Assembly: GCF_042649585.1 (NCBI RefSeq)
Contig: NZ_JBHRZM010000009.1
Coordinates: 62,001-126,000 of the forward strand
DNA from: Helicobacter_F equorum
GTDB lineage: Bacteria; Campylobacterota; Campylobacteria; Campylobacterales; Helicobacteraceae
Reading direction: 5' to 3'
Length of the DNA: 64,000 nucleotides
Numbering within the stretch: position 1 is the stretch's first letter; each line of letters opens with the position of its first letter. The notes below the pieces were generated by a model. That model was not told the origin of the DNA. It was given only the letters and a program-made list of their open reading frames with translations, and searched no databases. Shown here in pieces: positions 7,613 through 15,780 of the stretch. Made by a program: the position numbers and the translations under genes.

Positions 7613-8941
7613 TTAGTATGGATTTCTAGATATGTGATTGGGCATAGAAGCTGTAGAATATACGTGATATAAATAAGAAACACTAATAAGATTTTTGAGG
7701 TAAAAAAATAGTATAAAATGGGGGTTTGATGTGTGGATAGATAGTAAAAATATTACATAGATGGTTTTGTTATCCCCCCCCCTTAATACTTTAATGACTT
7801 TTTCCATTTGCATGCGTGTGCCAATAGTGATTCGAAAGTGATTAGGAATAATATGACGGTAGTCTCGTATAAAGATTTGATGTTGCCCTAAAAGTCTATA
7901 GAGATCCTCTGTGTGTGAGATGAGTATAAAATTTGCCGATGAAGGGTAAGTTTTAATATCGAGATCATAAAGTTGTGTACTAAACCACTCTCTAGCGTTT
8001 TTTATTTCTTCTACATATGCCCACATGTATTGTTCATCTTTAAGAGCATATGTTGCTGCTATTTGTGCAAATGCAGAGAGACTTTTGGGGTTGCGTAATT
8101 TGTTGATCAAAGCTATATTTTGTGCATGACTTATGCAATAGCCAATACGAAAGCTTGCTAAACCAAATGCTTTAGAAAATGTTCGTGTAACAATAAGGTT
8201 TTTATACGTGGTTGTGAGATAGGATAAAGTTTGACCACAAAATTCATAGTATGCTTCGTCAATAAGAAATATCGTATAAGGATGGGCTTGGATTAGATTT
8301 TGTAACTGAATACTACAATAGGTTGTTCCTGTAGGATTGTTTGGATTGCAAACATAGACCATCTGTGGAGCATAGTTTATAATGGCTTCATTTAAGGCTT
8401 CAAGGTTTAAACTAAAATCTGATGAGAGAGGGAAAAAACATGTGTTAATTCCAATGCCTTGTGCTCTGGCTCGGAAATTATCATATGTAGGGGAGACTAT
8501 TAGAACTTTTGTATTCGCATCCAAAAAGACTTGAAGGATATACTCATGTGCACAATCTGAACCACCAAAAACTTCGATTTGATCCGAATCGACACCAACA
8601 TATTGGGCGAGAAGTGTGTAGAGTTCTGTATTTTTTGTGTCAGGATACCACTGCAAAATACCTGTATTGAGATGCTCTTGTAAGGCTTGTGTAACCAGAG
8701 GTGATGGTGGTAGTGTGGATTCATTCCAATCAAGTTTTAAGATTTTTTCCTTATGTGGTTGCTCCCAAACTTTGTGTGAAGTAGGAATATATGGTTTGAG
8801 AGTTTGAACATAGTGATTAGAAGGTAGTGATGTATTTTTAGAATCTTGTTCCTGTAAATCCTCATCAAAGTGAGAATTCCTGTGTTCTTGTATTGTAACA
8901 CGACTACCACTTATTATTCGAGATTTATAAGGTTTCATCAT
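7613..8941 (-). CDS. HisC-like PLP aminotransferase with G9 tract near the 3' end
   Basis: Second fold-type I PLP enzyme of the locus. Motifs are LDWNESTLPPSP, EVFGGSDCAHEY, VYVCNPNNPTGTTY, LIDEAYYEF, TRTFSKAFGLASFRIGY (PLP Lys) and HFRITIGTR (carboxylate Arg). I chose the ATG at 8941 because AAGGAT precedes it and the longer frame (to 9055) overlaps the upstream gene. After the domain ends at KVIKVL the coding strand has AGG GGG GGG G, nine Gs at 7782-7774. In this state the frame continues for about 53 residues of non-homologous, partly hydrophobic sequence to 7613. Ten Gs would give a stop (GGA TAA) at once, and eight a stop after a few codons. Cj1437-like activity is possible. Confidence 0.75.
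   Translation of the reverse strand: MMKPYKSRIISGSRVTIQEHRNSHFDEDLQEQDSKNTSLPSNHYVQTLKPYIPTSHKVWEQPHKEKILKLDWNESTLPPSPLVTQALQEHLNTGILQWYPDTKNTELYTLLAQYVGVDSDQIEVFGGSDCAHEYILQVFLDANTKVLIVSPTYDNFRARAQGIGINTCFFPLSSDFSLNLEALNEAIINYAPQMVYVCNPNNPTGTTYCSIQLQNLIQAHPYTIFLIDEAYYEFCGQTLSYLTTTYKNLIVTRTFSKAFGLASFRIGYCISHAQNIALINKLRNPKSLSAFAQIAATYALKDEQYMWAYVEEIKNAREWFSTQLYDLDIKTYPSSANFILISHTEDLYRLLGQHQIFIRDYRHIIPNHFRITIGTRMQMEKVIKVLRGGDNKTIYVIFLLSIHTSNPHFILFFYLKNLISVSYLYHVYSTASMPNHISRNPY
7774..7782 (-). repeat. G9 homopolymer (C9 on the plus strand)
   Basis: Nine consecutive Gs on the coding strand at the end of the HisC-like gene. Tracts of this kind slip readily in Helicobacter and Campylobacter. Length 9 fuses a tail to the enzyme; 10 or 8 terminates it within a few residues. 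Confidence 0.85.
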
Positions 8942-9014
8942 ACTTAAGATCCTTAATGAATGATACAATTCTAGGTTTTTGCACGCTGATATTCTGCCTA
9001 GGGAAACACAGTTT

Positions 9015-10155
9015 TCAAAATCTGGTCTTTTGAGTGACTTCTGCAAAAATTTCATCGCTCAAATCACCAAATAATGGGGTATTACAAAGCTCTATAATTT
9101 CACACCCAGGATACATAGGATTAAACTCTATAAAAATAGGATTACCAACTTTATCAAGACTAAAATCCCAACCAACAAGCCCAATATGTGGAATACACAT
9201 ATGCATAGATCTAGCCATATCTAGGACATCTGAAAAGTGTGGAATTTGTGCATCAAAATCCCCTTTTATATTAGGCAGGGATGATATTGCCTCTCCCTTG
9301 CCCTTGATAATAAAGTTTCGTAAACTACCAGATTTATCAATACCAATTCGAAAAAATCCGCCATTAGATGTTGGACGCGTATCTCCTACAAGAAGACTAC
9401 TAGGAAGTGTATGAATTTTACCCTTGTATAAAAGAGTCATAATTCTAAAGGTGTTAACTGAATTTTCATTGAGATTGCTAAGATAGGAGTGTTGTTGTAT
9501 AAACTCTTGCACAATATAATCATTTTTGTAGTCTTGTAGGATTTGTATGAGTAGTGCTTCATCTTGTTGAGTATTAAGAATCTGCACATTTTTACCCGAC
9601 CCTGTTGTATTAGATTCGGTAGGTTTCACTACCACCTTTTCATAGGGTTTCATAAGTTGTATGACAGAGTTTTTGTCTATTGGGATAAATATATTAGGAT
9701 TATTGTCGTGTGGTTGGTAGAAATTGCCTCGAATATTTTTTATAATGCTTTTTGGTTTGTGGTGGTGTGGAAAAAGTGTGTCGTAATAGTTCTTATCGGC
9801 AAAAGCCGAAGCATAATTTTGAGGGTTGAAGTATGGAAGTATGTTGAGATAGTAAAATGGATTATCTAGATAACGGACATCTAATGGATGTGATTGATTA
9901 ACATTATAGATGATCGTATGCCAATCCAGAGTGAGTTTAAGCCTTTGGGCATTACTCCCCCCCCCCATTTATAAAGTTGCTCCAATAACCCAACACAGAT
10001 TCTTTGTGTTCCAAAGGTAAGGGTTTTAAGTTTTTGTGAAGAGCTATATATTGAGTAGTTTTATCAAAGAAATATTTTAATGATTGTGCTTGGTGATATG
10101 AATATATCATGCGTTTTGCATAAGTCTTAATTTGAGATTTGAGTCCTTCGAACAT
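9015..10155 (-). CDS. Phase-variable ATP-grasp ligase (sugar-transfer associated), OFF in this sequence
   Basis: Two overlapping frames make up one gene. The N-terminal frame (start 10155, AAGGA before the ATG) gives 67 residues ending GYWSNFINGGGE and a stop at 9952. The C-terminal frame (9968 to 9015) carries the rest: KVVVKPTESNTTGSGKNV, YIVQEFIQQH, TFRIMTLLY, GGFFRIGID, IGLVGWDFSLD and FIEFNPMYPGCEI, typical of the sugar-transfer associated ATP-grasp family. The frames meet at ten Gs (9966-9957). Nine or twelve Gs would join INGGG to SNAQRLKLTLDW and give one protein of about 380 residues, a normal length. With ten, the product is a 67-aa stub. An internal ATG at 9968 has no independent ribosome site that I can see. 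Confidence 0.8.
9957..9966 (-). repeat. G10 phase-variation tract (C10 on the plus strand)
   Basis: Ten consecutive Gs inside the ATP-grasp gene, about 190 bases after its start. Tract length modulo 3 sets expression: 9 or 12 is ON, 10 (this sequence) is OFF. Confidence 0.9.
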
Positions 10156-10222
10156 ATAAATCCTTCGTGATAAAAATTGCGATATTATACGATATTTTTT
10201 GAAAAATCAAAAGTATTGGAGT

Positions 10223-10253
10223 TTCACTTCTCCTGCGTTACAAGAGAAGTGAA
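10223..10253 (-). terminator. Hairpin after frdB
   Basis: A perfect 10-bp stem (10223-10232 with 10244-10253, arms TTCACTTCTC and GAGAAGTGAA) and an 11-base loop, 7 bases beyond the frdB stop. The downstream minus strand is only moderately T-rich, so the terminator role is likely but not certain. Confidence 0.5.
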
Positions 10254-10259
10254 TGGGGG

Positions 10260-10991
10260 CTATTTCATACCTACAGCTACCATTTTGCGTCTGAGATAGG
10301 CTATTTTACTTTGTAGTGGAAGCTCTTTTGGGCAGACATCATGACAAGCAATAAGACTCATACACCCAAAGACACCATTATCATTTCCTACGAGTTCATA
10401 ATAGTCTTCATCGCTACGCTCATCATGTGGATCAATCATAAATCGCATGACGCGATTCATGCCAGCAGCTCCCAAGAAATCTTCACGCATTACTTTTGTT
10501 GCGCAACCAGCTATACAGCAACCGCATTCAATACAGCGATCAAGTTCAAAGACTTCTTGTGCGACTTCAGGCTCCACACGCTCCTCTAATACAGAGATAT
10601 CTACTTCTTTTTGAGAATGTATCCAGCTTTCCACGCGTTTTGTCATTCCCTCAAACCACTCACCGGTATTAACACTCAAGTCTTTAATGAGCTTAAATGC
10701 CGGTAGAGGCATAAGCGTGATGATTTCAGGTAGATCTTTGGTGAGTGTGCGACATGCAAGGCGTGGGCGTCCATTGATCATCATACCACAGCTTCCACAA
10801 ATCCCTGCACGACACACAAAGTCAAAACTCAAATCCGGATCTTGGTGTTCGCGAATGAGATTGAGCGCGATAAAAATAGTCATAGAATCTGTTTCTTGAA
10901 GTTTATATTCTCGAAAATGTGGCTTAGAAACAGCACTTTGTGGATCAAACTTTAATGCTTTAATAGTTAAGGTTCTTGCTTGTGTGCTCAT
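10260..10991 (-). CDS. frdB: Fumarate reductase iron-sulfur subunit FrdB
   Basis: FrdB passes electrons from the menaquinol site in FrdC to FAD in FrdA during fumarate respiration at the inner membrane. The 243-aa protein has the 2Fe-2S cysteines C60, C65, C68 and C80 (CRAGICGSCGM...RLAC), the 4Fe-4S motif CIECGCCIAGC (153-163) and the 3Fe-4S motif CMSLIACHDVCP (210-221). The gene directly follows frdA (start and end meet at 10991), closing the frdCAB operon. Confidence 0.96.
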   Translation of the reverse strand: MSTQARTLTIKALKFDPQSAVSKPHFREYKLQETDSMTIFIALNLIREHQDPDLSFDFVCRAGICGSCGMMINGRPRLACRTLTKDLPEIITLMPLPAFKLIKDLSVNTGEWFEGMTKRVESWIHSQKEVDISVLEERVEPEVAQEVFELDRCIECGCCIAGCATKVMREDFLGAAGMNRVMRFMIDPHDERSDEDYYELVGNDNGVFGCMSLIACHDVCPKELPLQSKIAYLRRKMVAVGMK

Positions 10992-12973
10992 TATTTATCT
11001 CCTAATCGTTGGTTTCTTGCCTTAAATTTGCTTTGTAGCTCAAAAGGCATTAGTGCTTCTTGGATAGCGTATCTATCACCACCTTTGCTTTGAATCTCTT
11101 GCGTGATAGCATCTATTTGTGTTTGTCTTTGTGCAGAGAGAGGGTTTTCTATCATATTGTCTTTGGCCCCATATCCGCGGAATCCAGGTGCAAGTTCCAT
11201 GTTCATAATATCCAAATCTTCATAGGTAATGGTTGGTAGCGTTTGGTTTGGATCTTCCCAACTTGCAAGCGTGCGCTTAAGCCAATTAAGGTCATCTCGT
11301 TTTGGATAGTCCTCACGACTATGTGCACCTCTAGACTCTGTTCTTTGTAATGCTCCAAGTGCTACGCAAAGTGCTATTTTTAGCATTCTTGGCACACGAT
11401 ATGCATCTTCAAGTTCTGGATTGTCGTGAAGTTTTTTGTTTTTGACTTGGATATTTTTGCTACGTTTATAGAGTTCCTCTAGTCGTGTTACTGCATCTTG
11501 CAAGCCTTTGCCTTCGCGGAAAATCCCTACATCTTCTTCCATAATTTCTTTCATTTGGTTTTTGATGACATATACATCTTCATTACCAGAATTATTAAGA
11601 AGATTTTCAAGATAGCTTTGTTGCTTATTAAGAAAGGTCTCTACAACATTTGTAGAAATATCTGTTTGTGCGCTTTCACAGAACTGAGCAAAATAATCAC
11701 CAATAATCATACCACTTACCACAGCTTCACTTACGGAGTTTCCACCTAAGCGGTTAAAGCCGTGTAAATCCCAACACGCAGACTCGCCAGCAGCAAAAAG
11801 CCCTTGTAGATATGTGTGCCCCTGGTAATTTGTCCGAATCCCACCCATTGAGTAGTGTTGCATAGGCTTCACAGGTGCCCAGCCTTTTCTTCCCTCATCA
11901 GCAGGATCGATACCAGCAAATACCTTACAAATATCTTGGACATCACGGAGATTGCGTTCAATATGTTCGCGTCCAAGAATAGAAATATCAAGCCACAAAT
12001 GTTCTCCATATGGGGATTTAACGCCCTTACCCTCGCGAATTCTTTGAATCATTCTGCGTGAAACTACATCACGGCTTGCTAGTTCTTTTTTTTCAGGTTC
12101 ATAATCAGGCATAAAGCGATACCCATCTACATCACGCAAGATCCCGCCATCACCGCGACAACCTTCGGTGAGCAAGATTCCAGATGGGAAAAGCGGGGTT
12201 GGGTGAAACTGCACCGCTTCCATATTACCGAGTTTTGCAACACCTGTTTCCATAGCAATCGCTAAACCTGTTCCCTCACAGATGACGGCATTTGTAGTGT
12301 TTTTGTAGATTCTGCCATAGCCACCAGTGGCGATAAGTGTGCCTTTAGAAATATACGCACTTAATTCACCACTCACAAGGTCGCGCACGATTGCACCATA
12401 GCATCTTCCATCTTTGTGGATAAGGCTTAATGCTTCTTTTCTATCTTGAATCTCTACACCATTTTTGTATGCCTCATTTGCCACAGCATAAAGCATTGTA
12501 TGCCCAGTAGCATCAGCAGTGTAGCAAGTTCGCCATTTTTTTGTACCACCAAAGTCGCGTGAATGGATATAGCCATGTCTAAATTCTTCTTCGGTAATGG
12601 TAGTTTTTTGCGCATTGATGATAGCTGTTCTATCACCTTTTTTAATTCTTGTCCAAGGCACACCCCAAGATGCTAGTTCTCTAATAGCTTTTGGTGCAGT
12701 GGTTACAAACATTCTTGCCACATTTTGATCGCAACCCCAATCGCTCCCTTTTACTGTGTCGGCAAAATGCAAATCTTCATTATCCCCATCACTCATTTTT
12801 GAATTTCCAAGACTGGCTTGCATACCGCCCTGTGCTGCTGCGGAGTGCGATCTTTTTACAGGTACGAGGGATAAGACTATTGTATTTAAGCCTTTTTGTT
12901 TTGCTGCAATTGACGCTCTAAGTCCAGCCAATCCACCACCTATTACAAGTGCATCACAATATGTTATTTTCAT
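10991..12973 (-). CDS. frdA: Fumarate reductase flavoprotein subunit FrdA
   Basis: Catalytic subunit of the quinol:fumarate reductase. The 660-aa product has the FAD-binding GGGLAGLRA (12-20), the covalent flavin His in RSHSAAAQGG (H43), the substrate-site region QFHPTPLFPSGILLTEGCRGDGG and the second flavin motif LFAAGESACWDLHGFNRLGGNS. The gene order frdC-frdA-frdB is the epsilonproteobacterial arrangement (Wolinella and Helicobacter type). There are 11 bases between frdC and frdA. Confidence 0.97.
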   Translation of the reverse strand: MKITYCDALVIGGGLAGLRASIAAKQKGLNTIVLSLVPVKRSHSAAAQGGMQASLGNSKMSDGDNEDLHFADTVKGSDWGCDQNVARMFVTTAPKAIRELASWGVPWTRIKKGDRTAIINAQKTTITEEEFRHGYIHSRDFGGTKKWRTCYTADATGHTMLYAVANEAYKNGVEIQDRKEALSLIHKDGRCYGAIVRDLVSGELSAYISKGTLIATGGYGRIYKNTTNAVICEGTGLAIAMETGVAKLGNMEAVQFHPTPLFPSGILLTEGCRGDGGILRDVDGYRFMPDYEPEKKELASRDVVSRRMIQRIREGKGVKSPYGEHLWLDISILGREHIERNLRDVQDICKVFAGIDPADEGRKGWAPVKPMQHYSMGGIRTNYQGHTYLQGLFAAGESACWDLHGFNRLGGNSVSEAVVSGMIIGDYFAQFCESAQTDISTNVVETFLNKQQSYLENLLNNSGNEDVYVIKNQMKEIMEEDVGIFREGKGLQDAVTRLEELYKRSKNIQVKNKKLHDNPELEDAYRVPRMLKIALCVALGALQRTESRGAHSREDYPKRDDLNWLKRTLASWEDPNQTLPTITYEDLDIMNMELAPGFRGYGAKDNMIENPLSAQRQTQIDAITQEIQSKGGDRYAIQEALMPFELQSKFKARNQRLGDK

Positions 12974-12984
12974 CTGCTCTCCTT

Positions 12985-13746
12985 TTATTTACCAAAATCT
13001 CGCACATCTTGCGCTTTGTAATCTTGTATGCTTTTTTGTGGATCTAATTCTAAACCAATGGATACATATGCAATATATGTGCATATACCAAGTGCAAGGA
13101 AGAAAATTGTCATGCCCATTTTGATAGTGCGAAGTGTTTTGATACTGAGTCCTTCAAACCAACCCCATTTAATACAAAGTCTATACAGACCTACGGATCC
13201 ATGAACTTCTACTGCAATAAGAAGCACTAAATACAAAAGCCAAAAATGATCTTGCACAAAGCGATATGATGAAGTACTTGGACCAATGGTTTCTGGTTTG
13301 GTAAGCATGATGTAGAGGTGAATGCTCCCCAAGAAAAAGAGTGCAAAGCCTGTAAGAACTTGTAAGCCCCAATAACTTGTATCCCCGTGTTTCATAAGGT
13401 TTTTATGCACCTTGAAAGACAAAAGTTGTCTGTAGTTAATAGGGAATTTTCGCACTGCCAAAAATGCGTGTGTAACAAATGCAATGATAACAATTGCAAC
13501 TACGATACTGACGATAATCGTGTTGCCACCCTCAAATAAAAAATCTGCCTCAAAAAATTTGGTTACGGCATACATTGCTTCTTTGCCAAGCAAAATGCTT
13601 GAGACAAAAAACATATGCGCTATCATAAATAACGCCAAAAACAAGCCCGTAGCACTTTGGTAAAAATCCAGTTTTGCTGGAATCTTGCTATGCTTGCGTT
13701 CTGAAGTTACGCCTGTGTAACTCTCAATCACTTTTTCTTCTTGCAT
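12985..13746 (-). CDS. frdC: Fumarate reductase di-heme cytochrome b subunit FrdC
   Basis: Membrane anchor of fumarate reductase carrying two b hemes and the menaquinol site. The 253-aa protein has five predicted hydrophobic helices and conserved His residues within or beside them (for example LFMIAHMFF, FVTHAFLAV, FFLGSIHLYI, LLIAVEVHGSVGLY), as in Wolinella FrdC. AAGGAG lies before the ATG. First gene of the frdCAB unit. Confidence 0.94.
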   Translation of the reverse strand: MQEEKVIESYTGVTSERKHSKIPAKLDFYQSATGLFLALFMIAHMFFVSSILLGKEAMYAVTKFFEADFLFEGGNTIIVSIVVAIVIIAFVTHAFLAVRKFPINYRQLLSFKVHKNLMKHGDTSYWGLQVLTGFALFFLGSIHLYIMLTKPETIGPSTSSYRFVQDHFWLLYLVLLIAVEVHGSVGLYRLCIKWGWFEGLSIKTLRTIKMGMTIFFLALGICTYIAYVSIGLELDPQKSIQDYKAQDVRDFGK

Positions 13747-13840
13747 ACTTTCTCCTTAGCATTATGTTATATTCCTCATTAAGTGAATATGCTCTGATTT
13801 TAGGACAAAATACTTTTAAAAAGATTAAGAAGCCAAAATG

Positions 13841-15559
13841 TTATAAGAAAGTTTTTTCTTGCTCGTGTATTTTTGTTACTTTTCCTTCACCAATTTCTAC
13901 GACTTTATTAGCAAGTTCAATCGTGCTTGGTCTGTGAGCAATAAGAATAATAATTTTATCCTTGCGAATGAGATGAATAGCCTCTTTGATTAAATCTTCG
14001 GTTTGTGAATCTAGCGCACTTGTTACTTCATCAAGTATGAATACATCGGGATTTTTATACATTGCCCTAGCTATGGCTATGCGTTGGCGCTGACCACCAC
14101 TTAAATTCGTGCCAAATTCATCTAATATCGTGTGAATCCCTTGAGGCATAGCTTGGACATATTCATACATTTGTGCATTCTTTAGGGCTTCTATTACGCG
14201 ATTTTCATCTACTTCCATACCATAGGCGACATTTTTGGCAATCGTATCATTAAAAATAAAGATTCTCTGCGTCACAATGGCAATATTTTCTCTCAAACTC
14301 TTTTGTGTGTAATCTTTGATATTTTTATCATTAATGAGAATCTCACCACTATCGCATTCATAAAGACGCAGTATGAGATTTACCAATGTGCTTTTACCAC
14401 TGCCACTTTTGCCTACCAAGGCGATGATTTCATTGCGTTTAAAGTCTAGGCTAACGCCTTGCAAGGCGTGTGTTTGCTCATATGAAAAAGTTGCATTTTT
14501 GATCTTTATAGAATCTACTGGTTTATGGAGGATGTGTGTACCATCTGTAATGTTTGAAGTTTTATTAAGAATTTCAAAGATTCTATCGCTTGCAACAATA
14601 GCATTTTGCATATTACCCCAAAGATTGACAAGTTTTTTAAATGGAGTAAAGATCATAAAAAGTGCAGCAGCAAATGATCCAAACTCTTCGGCGCTAAGAT
14701 TCCCAGCATGAATTTCTATTGTCGCCATATAGATGATTACAGCCAATGCTACTGCCCCAAGGAATTCCATAAGTGGAGAGGTAAGTTCTCCTACGCGCAC
14801 AGATTTCATACTGATTTTAAGAAATTGTTTGTTTTGTTCTTTGAAATGTTGCGCCTCAAGAGCTTCGCCATTGCTTACTTTGATAATTTCGATATTATTA
14901 AAAATTTCTGTAAGTTTGGAGGTAATGTCTGCATTTTTTTCTTGCAAGGATCGTGCATATCTTTTCATTTTTCGGATAATGATATTTATTGGTATGATTG
15001 CCAGAGGAATGACAATAAGTCCTATAATGGCAAGTTTTGGGCTTTGATAAAAGACAACAAAGATGAGTCCAATTATCGTGCTAAATTCTCGAATAAAATC
15101 AGTAATATAGTTGGACACTGCCATACGAATGATGCCAATATCATTTGTGATTCGAGACATAAGCTCCCCACCACGCATTTTATTAAAAAAGTTTAGCTCA
15201 AGACTTAGCATATGCGTAAGCATTTTATCGCGCACTTGGCGGACAATATCTTGCCCAATAAAATTCATAAAATAAGATTGGACATAGGTGCCACCAGCTT
15301 TACCAAAATAAATAAGGATAATCAAAAGTGGCATAGCAATCGCAAGAAGATTATTTTTTGCCATATTTTCAAAGCTAAAAAATGGCGTATCTTTTGGCAC
15401 TTTTCCCATAAGTGTGCCTAGCAATGGTTCAATCATATAAGTTGCCCCTGCTGTGCAGAGTGCTGCCAACAACGATGCGCCAACAGCGATTAAAAATGAA
15501 GTGTAGTGCCCCTTGATGTAGGGCAAAAAGCGTCTAAAAAATTGAATAAGAGTTTTCAC
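13841..15559 (-). CDS. msbA: Lipid A export ABC transporter MsbA
   Basis: Homodimeric inner-membrane flippase for lipid A-core. The 572-aa half-transporter has six membrane helices in its first 310 residues, then Walker A ALVGKSGSGKST, signature NLSGGQRQRIAIARA, Walker B VFILDEVTSAL and an H-loop in ILIAHRPSTI. The start is a GTG at 15559 immediately after the copP stop codon, so it is probably translated by coupling from the copper genes. MsbA is the best family fit; a peptide or drug exporter of the same type is the alternative. Confidence 0.8.
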   Translation of the reverse strand: MKTLIQFFRRFLPYIKGHYTSFLIAVGASLLAALCTAGATYMIEPLLGTLMGKVPKDTPFFSFENMAKNNLLAIAMPLLIILIYFGKAGGTYVQSYFMNFIGQDIVRQVRDKMLTHMLSLELNFFNKMRGGELMSRITNDIGIIRMAVSNYITDFIREFSTIIGLIFVVFYQSPKLAIIGLIVIPLAIIPINIIIRKMKRYARSLQEKNADITSKLTEIFNNIEIIKVSNGEALEAQHFKEQNKQFLKISMKSVRVGELTSPLMEFLGAVALAVIIYMATIEIHAGNLSAEEFGSFAAALFMIFTPFKKLVNLWGNMQNAIVASDRIFEILNKTSNITDGTHILHKPVDSIKIKNATFSYEQTHALQGVSLDFKRNEIIALVGKSGSGKSTLVNLILRLYECDSGEILINDKNIKDYTQKSLRENIAIVTQRIFIFNDTIAKNVAYGMEVDENRVIEALKNAQMYEYVQAMPQGIHTILDEFGTNLSGGQRQRIAIARAMYKNPDVFILDEVTSALDSQTEDLIKEAIHLIRKDKIIILIAHRPSTIELANKVVEIGEGKVTKIHEQEKTFL

Positions 15560-15763
15560 TTATAGCTCAAATCCAGCATCTAAGATAGCTTCACAAATTT
15601 GCTCTTTTGTAGCAGGAGCATTAAATTCTACTTTCACGCTTTTAGCAGGTAAATCTACTTGTATGCGTTCTATACCTTCTAACTCGCCTACAAACTTTTC
15701 AAGCTTATCGACACAACCTTGACATTTCATACCATTTACACTTAATGTGATTTCCATAATCAC
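15560..15763 (-). CDS. copP: Copper chaperone CopP/CopZ
   Basis: A 67-aa heavy-metal-associated domain with the metal motif MKCQGC, the usual length for CopZ-type cytoplasmic copper chaperones (CopP in H. pylori). It lies between copA and msbA on the same strand, 17 bases after copA. It should hand Cu(I) to the CopA ATPase. Residues 1-3 (MIM) leave two possible ATG starts. Confidence 0.9.
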   Translation of the reverse strand: MIMEITLSVNGMKCQGCVDKLEKFVGELEGIERIQVDLPAKSVKVEFNAPATKEQICEAILDAGFEL

Positions 15764-15780
15764 ACTCCTTTAATAAAACT

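Noticed and set aside
8941..9055. Longer N-terminus of the HisC-like aminotransferase
   Set aside because: The extra 38 codons overlap the preceding ATP-grasp gene and lack a ribosome site; ATG 8941 has one.
9564..9869. Plus-strand frame opposite the ATP-grasp gene
   Set aside because: No ribosome site or family features, and the minus strand carries clear ATP-grasp motifs.
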